7,127 nucleotides of DNA from a bacterium. GTDB taxonomy: Bacteria > Patescibacteriota > Minisyncoccia > Minisyncoccales > PWPS01. Positions within the stretch are counted from its first letter, which is position 1, and every line of letters starts with the position of its first letter. The DNA lies in assembly GCA_018400895.1 (NCBI GenBank), contig JAGYLR010000030.1:1-7127 (forward strand), given 5' to 3'. This document shows positions 1-4,834 of the stretch, piece after piece. Under the pieces are notes generated by a model, which saw nothing but the letters and a program-made list of their open reading frames with translations, was not told the origin of the DNA and did no database searches. Made by a program: the position numbers and the translations under genes.

Positions 1-2
1 GG

Positions 3-434
3 TTATACTCCCAATTCTGACAATCTTTCTGCTATATCCCCCACTTCATTCTCAGTCTTACCCTTATACTCATCCCAAGTACTCTTATCCCAAACTTCTA
101 TACGGTTATAAACTCCAGCTATAACAACTTCTTTTTTCAATAAAGCATACTGTTTTAGATAATCAGGAATAAGTATTCTTCCCAAAGAATCAATCTCTAC
201 TTCCATAGCTCCTGCTAACATCATTCTTGATAATCCGCGAGCATCTTTTTGTGAAAAAGGTAATTTACTTATCTTCTCAGCTAACTCTTTCCAATCTTTT
301 AGTGAGTAAAGAAAAAGGGAGCTATCAAGACCTCTGGTTATAACAACCTTCTTGTTTAGCTCCTCACGAAATTTTACAGGGACAGCGAGTCTCTTTTTAT
401 CATCTATCTTGTATGTGTATTCTCCTATAAACAT
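3..434 (-). CDS. mraZ: MraZ transcriptional regulator, dcw cluster
   Basis: Encodes a 143-residue MraZ, the AbrB-fold DNA-binding protein that usually opens the dcw (division and cell wall) cluster and represses its own promoter. The N-terminus MFIGEYTYKIDDKKRLAVP matches the family start (MFxGEY). Two half-motifs are visible: the first is DDKKR at residues 11-15, where the usual DxKGR glycine is Lys; the second, DSLGR at 82-86, is intact and followed by ILIP. Length is normal for the family. I chose ATG at 434 because it starts exactly at the conserved MFIGEY; a GTG at 473 would add 13 residues running through the operator repeats. No good Shine-Dalgarno precedes the ATG. The stop is at 3-5, so rsmH (mraW) and other dcw genes are expected beyond the left edge, which cannot be seen. 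Family identity is very secure; autoregulation is inferred from the upstream repeats. Confidence 0.96.
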   Translation of the reverse strand: MFIGEYTYKIDDKKRLAVPVKFREELNKKVVITRGLDSSLFLYSLKDWKELAEKISKLPFSQKDARGLSRMMLAGAMEVEIDSLGRILIPDYLKQYALLKKEVVIAGVYNRIEVWDKSTWDEYKGKTENEVGDIAERLSELGV

Positions 435-442
435 TATCCACA
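434..442 (+). promoter_or_regulatory. Perfect DnaA-box match at the mraZ start
   Basis: The plus strand reads TTATCCACA, identical to the E. coli high-affinity DnaA box, abutting the mraZ start codon. It could mark DnaA control of mraZ/dcw or be a by-product of a GTGG MraZ box. The same 9-mer occurs again at 777-785, inside a coding region. A functional role is not demonstrated by the sequence alone. Confidence 0.35.
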
Positions 443-504
443 GATAATTGATGTTTTCCCCACCTTTTTCCACAACCCTACCTCACAAATCCATTTTATC
501 CCAC
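438..504 (-). promoter_or_regulatory. Putative MraZ operator repeats (GTGG boxes)
   Basis: Four GTGG cores are read on the minus strand at 501-504 (as GTGGGA), 470-473, 460-463 (as GTGGGG) and 438-441. Two of them are exactly 10 bp apart (GTGGAAAAAG then GTGGGGAAAA); the others are spaced 22 and 31 bp away, close to whole helical turns. Known MraZ operators are direct TGGGN-type repeats on a roughly 10-bp period upstream of mraZ, so these fit a multimeric MraZ site overlapping the promoter and leader. The box at 438-441 is also part of a perfect DnaA-box match, so its assignment is ambiguous. Confidence 0.65.
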
Positions 505-521
505 TAGGTCTACCTTGTCAA
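493..521 (-). promoter_or_regulatory. sigma70-type promoter of mraZ
   Basis: On the minus strand a perfect -35 TTGACA (516-521) is followed by a 17-bp spacer and a -10 TAAAAT (493-498), one mismatch from consensus. Transcription should start near 484-487, giving a leader of about 50 nt before the mraZ ATG at 434. The promoter sits directly downstream of the terminator at 539-571, so mraZ is an independent unit. A GTGGGA box (499-504) lies in the spacer and touches the -10, suitable for repression. Confidence 0.85.
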
Positions 522-538
522 TACTCCTAGCACCACAA

Positions 539-571
539 AAAGCCCCCTTCCTAAATAAGGAAGGGGGCTTT
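539..571 (-). terminator. Rho-independent terminator after the Clp-like operon
   Basis: A perfect 14-bp inverted repeat (539-552 with 558-571) has a GC-rich core (five G-C pairs in a row) and a 5-nt loop. On the minus strand it runs straight into a short T run (TTTTT). It lies 11 bases after the stop of the gene ending at 583 and just before the mraZ -35, so it closes the upstream unit and insulates mraZ. A T-poor, A-rich flank on the other side makes it mainly leftward-acting. Confidence 0.93.
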
Positions 572-582
572 AAAAAAATAGC

Positions 583-1479
583 TTAGATAACCATATCTTC
601 AAAAACAGAAGGAGCGCTAATAATATCTTCTATTTTTTGGTAATTTTCAGGTGGAATTATCTTAAACTGCTTATTAAAATCAGAAAGATTTGCGTCAAAA
701 GAAACTTGTGCTTCCTCTTCTTCTGCAGATAAAGTGAAATTAAATGCAATACGATGCAATAAATTATCTCTTCTACTTATCCACAGGTCAAATTCTATCT
801 TGTCAAATAGCTCTATAAACTCCTCAATTTCTTCTTTTGTTACTTCTCTTTGAATTGAATCTTCTTCAGATAAAAGAGCAATAACATCATCTACTGCTTC
901 AATTAAGATATCTTTATCAAAAATAACTTTATATTGACTAAGAGCACCCTCTTGACCTACTCTGACAATTTTATACGTTTCTCTTTCTCTTAAAAGCTGC
1001 AAAGCTTGTTGATTAATATTGCTATCTTCTTCCACTTGTGCAACTTCATCAAGATCAAACTCAATCCAAATACCATCTAATGATCCATTTTCTATACCTG
1101 CCATAGAAAGAAATGAGTAGAAAAACAGAGGAATAGATTTTATTTTTATATAACCTTTGTCTTGTAGTGTAATTGCCTCAAGATTAACAGAAAACATCAT
1201 TCCTTCCATATCAACATCAGCAGACATCTCTGTACTACTAAGCATATCTTCGCCAAGAAAAGATCCACTAACAAGTAAAGAAATATCTGTATCTTCCATT
1301 TTTAAAGAAGTGTCTGCATTAACAGAAAAAGAGCTCACCTCTTCCATATTATCAATCATTTTTGCTAAAGCAGCTTCTGGTGTTTTAGGACCTATTTGAT
1401 TTATATAAAATATTGCTCCTACCGAAAGAACAATAACTCCAATTATTAAAGCTGCTTTAACGAATCCTTTTTGTGACAT
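583..1479 (-). CDS. Membrane-anchored LppX/LolA-like exported protein, function unknown
   Basis: A 298-residue protein I do not recognise as a named gene. Residues 8-26 form a single hydrophobic segment preceded by a Lys-bearing N-terminus, consistent with a signal anchor; there is no lipobox Cys, so it is not a typical lipoprotein. The rest is acidic and beta-rich in pattern, beginning with TPEAALAKMIDNMEEVSSFSV and ending with SFDANLSDFNKQFKIIPP, a layout resembling extracytoplasmic LppX/LolA-fold proteins (one-sided beta sheet binding lipids or hydrophobic ligands). That fold assignment is inference from pattern only. It starts 4 bases after the stop of the Clp-like ATPase gene (TAA AAAT ATG), has no clear Shine-Dalgarno, and is followed by the terminator at 539-571, so it is the last gene of that operon. 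It may be a substrate, adaptor or partner of the membrane-bound ATPase. Confidence 0.85.
   Translation of the reverse strand: MSQKGFVKAALIIGVIVLSVGAIFYINQIGPKTPEAALAKMIDNMEEVSSFSVNADTSLKMEDTDISLLVSGSFLGEDMLSSTEMSADVDMEGMMFSVNLEAITLQDKGYIKIKSIPLFFYSFLSMAGIENGSLDGIWIEFDLDEVAQVEEDSNINQQALQLLRERETYKIVRVGQEGALSQYKVIFDKDILIEAVDDVIALLSEEDSIQREVTKEEIEEFIELFDKIEFDLWISRRDNLLHRIAFNFTLSAEEEEAQVSFDANLSDFNKQFKIIPPENYQKIEDIISAPSVFEDMVI
777..785 (+). promoter_or_regulatory. Second perfect DnaA-box 9-mer (intragenic)
   Basis: TTATCCACA on the plus strand, inside the exported-protein gene, where the opposite strand encodes Leu-Trp-Ile-Ser. It lies 343 bp from the identical 9-mer at the mraZ start. It may be chance in AT-rich coding sequence. 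Confidence 0.2.
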
Positions 1480-1483
1480 ATTT

Positions 1484-2047
1484 TTACTGTTTAATTATAG
1501 TAAAGTTTTTTGTATCAATAATAAAACTGTCTCCTTTTTTAATCTCTTCTTTTAGTATAGCGGAAGATAATAAATTGCCAACCCTGTCTTGTATTATTCT
1601 TTGCATCTCTCTAGCTCCAAAAAGAGGATCATAACTCATTTTTACTATTAATTTTTTTAAATCATCAGTTATTATAAATTCTATATCACGTTCACTTAAA
1701 CTATCAGCCAAATTTTTAAGTTGCATTGCTGATATATCAAATAAATTTTCTTTTGTTAATGGTTCAAATAAAACAACTGCATCAAAACGATTCACAAACT
1801 CTGGACGAAATATTTTCTCTCTAAAAAGACGATTAATAATTTTCTTTTTTAAATTTTTCCAATCATCTTTTCTATTTATTGTATCTATTATTATCTGATA
1901 TCCGGCATTACTGGTGGCAATTATCATACTGTTTTTAAAGTCAATTTTTCTTCCTAATCCATCTGTAACATGACCTTCATCTAATATCTGTAAAAATATA
2001 TTAAGTATATCTGGATGAGCTTTTTCTATTTCATCAAGTAGTATCAT
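1484..2047 (-). CDS. C-terminal part of Clp-like ATPase: ring 2 Walker B to C-terminus
   Basis: A 187-residue open stretch from an internal Met (the frame is open upstream to about 2137). It opens with Walker B MILLDEIEKAHPD (catalytic D5-E6 intact), then DGHVTDGLGR-like sequence, sensor 1 ATSNAG (45-50), RPEFVNRFD with the arginine finger (81-89), and sensor 2 GAREMQRIIQ (144-153). This is the diagnostic second AAA+ ring and C-terminal D2-small domain of Clp/Hsp100 proteins, and all the visible catalytic motifs look active. Between sensor 1 and RPEFVNR, where ClpA/ClpC/ClpX carry the IGF/LGF ClpP-docking tripeptide, the segment is short and lacks such a motif. The stop at 1484-1486 is 4 bases before the next gene. 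It should be read as part of 1484-3977, not as a free-standing gene. Confidence 0.88.
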   Translation of the reverse strand: MILLDEIEKAHPDILNIFLQILDEGHVTDGLGRKIDFKNSMIIATSNAGYQIIIDTINRKDDWKNLKKKIINRLFREKIFRPEFVNRFDAVVLFEPLTKENLFDISAMQLKNLADSLSERDIEFIITDDLKKLIVKMSYDPLFGAREMQRIIQDRVGNLLSSAILKEEIKKGDSFIIDTKNFTIIKQ

Positions 2048-2788
2048 TGAAAAAGGATTTTCTCTTACTTTTGAGGTTAATATCCCTTCTTGAGTGGTAG
2101 ACCCAATTGCTGAGATATGGATCTGATACTTTGAAATTCAGACATATCTATTCTTATCATCTTTTTTCTGAATTGTTATAGGTCAAAACGCCTTCGCTGT
2201 TTCTTGCCCAGTCTACCCTAGGGCCAAGAAATAAAAAAACTTCCTATAAGCTCCCTTTCTTGAAGAAACACCAGCTCTAGAGCGTCGCAACGCAGAAGCA
2301 ATCTCTTTTACTGCTAATTCTGGTTTACTATTCTTTCGTGCATTAAATTTTCTAAATTTAGAAGAACTTTTCTTTAATATCTATCTCTCCTATAGGAACC
2401 TCTGTTTTTTTCTTGATAATACTGCAGCAATATGCTCTGGTAGAATAATGTGCTCCCTATCTGATCTACATGAACTACTGACTCTTCTAGACAGATTTAT
2501 AGCTTTTTCAGGAAAAGGATTATTCTGCATATATCTATCAGAAAGACTATTGTGCTTTTTATTGCTGCATAAGATAAATTTTCTATATCTCCTTCTAAAG
2601 AAGAAATCATTCTCTCTAAAAAGAAGTAATGTATCTTCTTAGAAACATTTTTTACTTCAACACGTTCTAATAGAGAAAGTAGTGGATGGATTTTTTTCTC
2701 AACTTTGTCTAAGTCCAAGAAAACTGGTTATACCAACAACACGCATATTTGGTAAACGCATATAGCTGGCTCTAATAGACCAGATATA
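2048..2788 (-). pseudogene. Middle of the Clp-like ATPase, multiply frameshifted
   Basis: Reading leftward and changing frame, conserved Clp blocks follow in the right order. They are YMRLPNMRVVGITS; HPLLSLLERVEVKNVS (2641-2700); LERMISSLEGDIENLSYAA; LSDRYMQNNPFPEKAINL (about 2491-2547); LEESVVHVD; HIILPEHIAAVLSRK; TEVPIGEIDIKEK; LLNLENLMHERIVNQ; ELAVKEIASALRRSRAGVSS; LIGSF, then a scrambled GP...GK...ETAKA corresponding to the ring 2 Walker A (about 2165-2235); MIRIDMSEFQS (about 2128-2160); and VRENPFS leading into ring 2 Walker B. Many of the breaks fall in short homopolymers (runs of A, T or G). No block shows an internal stop once read in its own frame. This is a stretch of a single gene, not several small genes. 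Confidence 0.85.
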
Positions 2789-2968
2789 TTAATCCACTCC
2801 TGGTCTTTTTTCTCCTCCAACAAAATTATGAATATCGTCTATAACTAAAATAATGTTCCCTGCAAAAGAAACTTCTATAAAAAAAATCCTATCCAAAACT
2901 GCTTCTGTTTCCTCAAAATTATTACAACGAGCAAGAACTGAAGCAATATCAAGTTGGACAACTCGCAT
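2789..2968 (-). pseudogene. Ring 1 Walker B fragment of the Clp-like ATPase (shifted frame)
   Basis: A 59-residue open stretch in a different frame takes over where the N-terminal part stops. It begins MRVVQLDIASVLA, equivalent to the Clp segment between Walker A and the pore loop, and contains NIILVIDDIHNFVG, the ring 1 Walker B. The usual catalytic DE is DD (2834-2839). The canonical aromatic pore-loop GxKYRGEFE is replaced by ARCNNFEE. It stops at TAA 2789-2791; the next block (NISGLLEPA, then YMRLPNMRVVGITS) needs two compensating frame changes within about 30 bases. Not an independent gene. Confidence 0.8.
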
Positions 2969-3977
2969 ATATTTTTATTTCTGGGAGACTCTCCCCTAAA
3001 AAACTTCTTCTGGCCAGTTCTCGTATCATACTCTTTCTTCCTGTTCCTGGTTCACCAACAAGAATAACACTGTTAACTTGGGTTCGTGATAAAACCCTTT
3101 CTAATGATTTTATTTCTTTTTCATGCCCTATAGTTTTAGGAAATCCAGAATTCTTTAAAACTTTATTAAAATCAACTGAATATTGATCAAGAAGTGGCGT
3201 ATACCCTGCAGACCACTGCTTTCCCAAACTACCCCGCTTTACAAGTGATTCATAAGAAAAAGAATCCTCTTTTTTTAATAATCTTTCATGCCAAGAAACA
3301 AGGTCAGATATATCTTCTGGTTTTAAAGAATGTCTGTAAAGAATTTCTGTCATATACGGATTGTGGTAACACAAAGAAGAGAAAAGATCTCCCTTTGTTA
3401 TTCTTGTGTGATCTTTTTTAATCGCTATATTAACTGATTCTTTTATTGATTTTTTTAAACAAGAGGAATAAGTATTTTCTTTAAATTTTTTCCTTTTTGA
3501 AAATAATTTATTTAAGTCAGATAAAACTCCTTCTTTGTTAATTAGTGCTCTAGAAAATACAAAATCAATATTATTTTTATCTTTTACTAAATAATATAAA
3601 AGAGTATAAGAATCAGCACTTTTTCTGCTATTAACCTTGTTAATTATTTTTGCACTTTGAAAATCAAAAAACTCAGCAAAATTAACTTCCGATTTTGATG
3701 CCTCTTTAAGAGACATATAAAGACGAGGCAAACATAAACAATTATTAAAAAACAATTTTGCTTGTAAAAATACAATAAATAAAATAAAACAAGCCACTCC
3801 ACTACTAAACAACTGATAAAAATTAAATGATAGTAAATCTTCAAAGAATATAGATATAAAACTAAAAAGCGAGATAAATAAAAATATGTAACTTAGCTTT
3901 TCTGCACCTAAAAAAGGTGGTCGCTTTTCCCATTTTACAGCTTTATATATTGCTGTGTTTTTTAAATCAATTGTCAT
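2949..3977 (-). CDS. N-terminal part of Clp-like ATPase: TM anchor, Clp-N-like region, ring 1 Walker A
   Basis: The intact first reading frame of the disrupted ATPase, 342 residues. Two hydrophobic segments lie at about 29-46 and 57-75, with a charged N-terminus, so the ATPase is membrane-tethered with its bulk probably cytoplasmic. Residues about 98-235 contain two weak repeats resembling the Clp N-domain (LLYYLVKDKNNIDFVFSRAL and DLFSSLCYHNPYMTEILYRH). The AAA+ start is clear from IGHEKEIKSLERVLSR (about 283-298) and VILVGEPGTGRKS (304-316). The Walker A lysine position is Arg (GEPGTGRKS against the usual GEPGxGKT). The frame then runs to a premature TGA just after LPEIKIYAS, where the conserved sequence continues in another frame. 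The start ATG is fixed by direct abutment to the previous stop codon. Confidence 0.88.
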   Translation of the reverse strand: MTIDLKNTAIYKAVKWEKRPPFLGAEKLSYIFLFISLFSFISIFFEDLLSFNFYQLFSSGVACFILFIVFLQAKLFFNNCLCLPRLYMSLKEASKSEVNFAEFFDFQSAKIINKVNSRKSADSYTLLYYLVKDKNNIDFVFSRALINKEGVLSDLNKLFSKRKKFKENTYSSCLKKSIKESVNIAIKKDHTRITKGDLFSSLCYHNPYMTEILYRHSLKPEDISDLVSWHERLLKKEDSFSYESLVKRGSLGKQWSAGYTPLLDQYSVDFNKVLKNSGFPKTIGHEKEIKSLERVLSRTQVNSVILVGEPGTGRKSMIRELARRSFLGESLPEIKIYASCPT

Positions 3978-4367
3978 TTATATAATAAAAAATAATACTC
4001 CAATTATGGTTGCTAATGGTAAAATTATCCATAAAATAACTACTGTAAATCCCAAAACAAATACCAGTATTTCACAAAGCGTTCCCAAAATTATTAAAAA
4101 AGTTCTCATCAAAGCTCCCATAAACCTAGAGAAGATATTAGAAAGTAATACCTCAAGATATCTTGTTAAATTAAAACCTCTTCCGTATGACCATTTATAT
4201 CTTCTCCAAGGAGAAAAATAGGTCTTTATTAGAAGGGGTAAAGAAAAATAATTAGCAGTAAATAATATAACATTCTTCCACTTTTTTATGATATCTTCTA
4301 CTTGAGATATGTAGTGCCAACGCACCCATAAAAAAAAGATATTTTTGTTTTCAGTAACTTCCCACAT
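3978..4367 (-). CDS. Small polytopic membrane protein, operon leader, function unknown
   Basis: A 129-residue membrane protein not assigned to a named family. Two strong C-terminal TM segments lie at about 87-106 and 107-128, and a third hydrophobic stretch at about 33-49 is followed by a conserved-looking TYFSPWRRYKW motif (49-59), probably at the cytoplasmic interface. I chose ATG 4367 (MWEVTENKN) because a TATAAT -10 lies only 7 bases upstream, so RNA would start at or next to this codon. The more upstream ATGs at 4376 and 4397 fall inside or ahead of the -10 and could not be transcribed from this promoter. The stop abuts the ATG of the membrane-anchored Clp-like ATPase, so the two are co-transcribed and translationally linked. 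It may be a membrane partner or scaffold for the ATPase (inference). Confidence 0.82.
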   Translation of the reverse strand: MWEVTENKNIFFLWVRWHYISQVEDIIKKWKNVILFTANYFSLPLLIKTYFSPWRRYKWSYGRGFNLTRYLEVLLSNIFSRFMGALMRTFLIILGTLCEILVFVLGFTVVILWIILPLATIIGVLFFII

Positions 4368-4374
4368 CGATATC

Positions 4375-4403
4375 ATTATAATACAACCGCAAGGCATTGA
4401 CAA
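4375..4403 (-). promoter_or_regulatory. Promoter of the Clp-like operon, apparently leaderless
   Basis: Minus-strand -35 TTGTCA (4398-4403), a 17-bp spacer, and a perfect -10 TATAAT (4375-4380). Seven bases (GATATCG) separate the -10 from ATG 4367, so the predicted +1 is the A of the start codon or one base before it. The -35 overlaps, on the other strand, the -35 of the promoter for the acidic protein gene. Confidence 0.85.
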
Positions 4404-4424
4404 TAATTTGTTTCTAATTATAAT
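4397..4424 (+). promoter_or_regulatory. Promoter of the acidic small protein gene
   Basis: Consensus -35 TTGACA (4397-4402), a 16-bp spacer and consensus -10 TATAAT (4419-4424) on the plus strand. Transcription should start near 4431-4432, leaving a leader of about 88 nt before ATG 4520. The -35 is the opposite strand of the leftward promoter's -35, offset by one base. Confidence 0.87.
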
Positions 4425-4449
4425 TTCTTTGAAATATTAAAAGGTCGGT

Positions 4450-4510
4450 GTATCTCTCCTTAGAGAGATACTAAAACTAATTAATTCAAATCTCCTTTTA
4501 ATGGGAGAGA
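4450..4510 (+). promoter_or_regulatory. Structured 5' leader with competing anti-Shine-Dalgarno segments
   Basis: The leader contains a perfect 9-bp hairpin (4450-4458 with 4463-4471, 4-nt loop). The purine-rich ribosome site GGAGAGA (4504-4510) is exactly complementary to TCTCTCC (4453-4459), which is the left arm of that hairpin plus one loop base. Part of the site can also pair with a nearer TCTCC (4491-4495). Thus the left arm can form either the upstream hairpin or a long-range clamp on the ribosome site, but not both. The base complementarity is seen directly; a regulatory switch is inference, and no known riboswitch family is recognised. Confidence 0.5.
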
Positions 4511-4519
4511 ATAAAAAAT

Positions 4520-4702
4520 ATGTTCCTCTTAAAACAAGAAGAACTCGCAAGAAAAGAATTAATAGGAATGATGGAAGAAGATGATGATGAAGATCTCTTA
4601 GACGATGATCTTGATACAGAAGGATGGGAAGATGACGATGATGATGATGACGACGATTGGGAAACAGATGATGACGATGACGATGACGATGATTGGGAGT
4701 AA
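4520..4702 (+). CDS. Small Asp-rich acidic protein, function unknown
   Basis: A 60-residue protein. Residues 1-18 are ordinary (MFLLKQEELARKELIGMM, an amphipathic helix-like start); the rest is almost entirely acidic. It ends in two nearly identical modules of WE or WET followed by nine Asp, closing with DWE. The Asp runs are encoded by mixed GAT and GAC codons, and Trp residues punctuate the modules. It has its own consensus promoter, a structured leader with a GGAGAGA ribosome site about 9 bases from the ATG, and its own terminator, so it is probably a real expressed gene rather than a repeat artefact. Poly-Asp tails of this kind could bind divalent cations or basic proteins, but no function is recognised. 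It is divergent from the Clp-like operon and convergent with the acyP unit. Confidence 0.75.
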   Translation: MFLLKQEELARKELIGMMEEDDDEDLLDDDLDTEGWEDDDDDDDDDWETDDDDDDDDDWE

Positions 4703-4719
4703 AACTACTTAACCAATAG

Positions 4720-4755
4720 AAAACCCCACTTATAAATAAGTGGGGTTTTTGTTTT
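4720..4755 (+). terminator. Rho-independent terminator after the acidic protein gene
   Basis: A 13-bp perfect stem (4720-4732 with 4737-4749), a 4-nt TAAA loop, and a downstream T tract (TTTTTGTTTT) on the plus strand, 17 bases after the TAA of the acidic protein gene. On the minus strand it is followed by TTTTC, so it may also stop the leftward acyP/micropeptide transcript, whose last stop codon (4754-4756) touches it. Shared convergent terminator. Confidence 0.92.
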
Positions 4756-4834
4756 AAAAAGGCATCATTCCAATAACAAAGTAAACTGCTACAAGAAACG
4801 CTGCCAGAGCAAACAGTAAATCTATTCCGTACAT
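4754..4834 (-). CDS. Putative 26-residue single-TM micropeptide
   Basis: A short reading frame starts with ATG at 4834, inside the last codons of acyP (13-base overlap in a different frame), and ends with TAA at 4754-4756. It encodes MYGIDLLFALAAFLVAVYFV followed by IGMMPF. It is essentially one hydrophobic membrane segment of about 20 residues with a single Asp near the N-terminus. It fills the whole gap between acyP and the terminator, and nothing else explains that stretch. No Shine-Dalgarno is visible; translation would be coupled to acyP termination. Such uniform hydrophobicity is suggestive, but 26 codons is too short to prove coding. No family is recognised. Confidence 0.45.
   Translation of the reverse strand: MYGIDLLFALAAFLVAVYFVIGMMPF

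Larger units (their letters stand above)
1484..3977 (-). pseudogene. Membrane-anchored Clp/Hsp100 double AAA+ ATPase, frame-disrupted
   Basis: One Clp-family (ClpA/ClpC-like) gene read leftward. It has an N-terminal two-TM anchor, a Clp-N-like double repeat, AAA+ ring 1, AAA+ ring 2 and the C-terminal small domain, in the expected order. The two ends are clean (2949-3977 and 1484-2047 plus a short extension). Between them the coding sequence changes frame at least twelve times without losing recognisable Clp blocks. There is no long M-domain between the rings, unlike ClpB, and no obvious IGF/LGF ClpP-docking loop in ring 2, unlike ClpA/ClpC/ClpX. It begins immediately after the stop of the upstream membrane protein gene (TAA then ATG, no gap) and is followed after 4 bases by the exported-protein gene. 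No named symbol is given because orthology to clpA, clpB or clpC is not settled. Identity as a Clp-type AAA+ protein is very secure; whether the breaks are biological is doubtful. Confidence 0.9.

Noticed and set aside
435..473. Upstream GTG start for mraZ adding 13 residues
   Set aside because: The added residues do not belong to the MraZ family, whose conserved start is MFxGEY, and they run across the operator repeats.
2497..2718. A 73-residue frame as an independent small protein
   Set aside because: Its sequence (HPLLSLLERVEV, NLSYAAIKSTI) is the ring 1 small-domain region of the Clp-like ATPase and it lies between other blocks of the same gene.
2048..2968. Programmed ribosomal frameshifting in the Clp-like gene
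   Set aside because: Known programmed sites occur once or twice per gene with slippery heptamers and stimulators; a dozen changes in both directions cannot be recoding.
4368..4403. Upstream TTG/ATG starts (4403, 4397, 4376) for the small membrane protein
   Set aside because: They lie within the -35/-10 promoter region and would precede the transcription start; the extra residues are not needed for the membrane topology.
4501..4584. A 27-residue very basic peptide frame overlapping the start of the acidic gene
   Set aside because: Its ATG lies in the ribosome-site sequence of the acidic gene, it has no ribosome site of its own, and A-rich sequence easily yields Lys/Arg codons. Interesting by charge contrast only.
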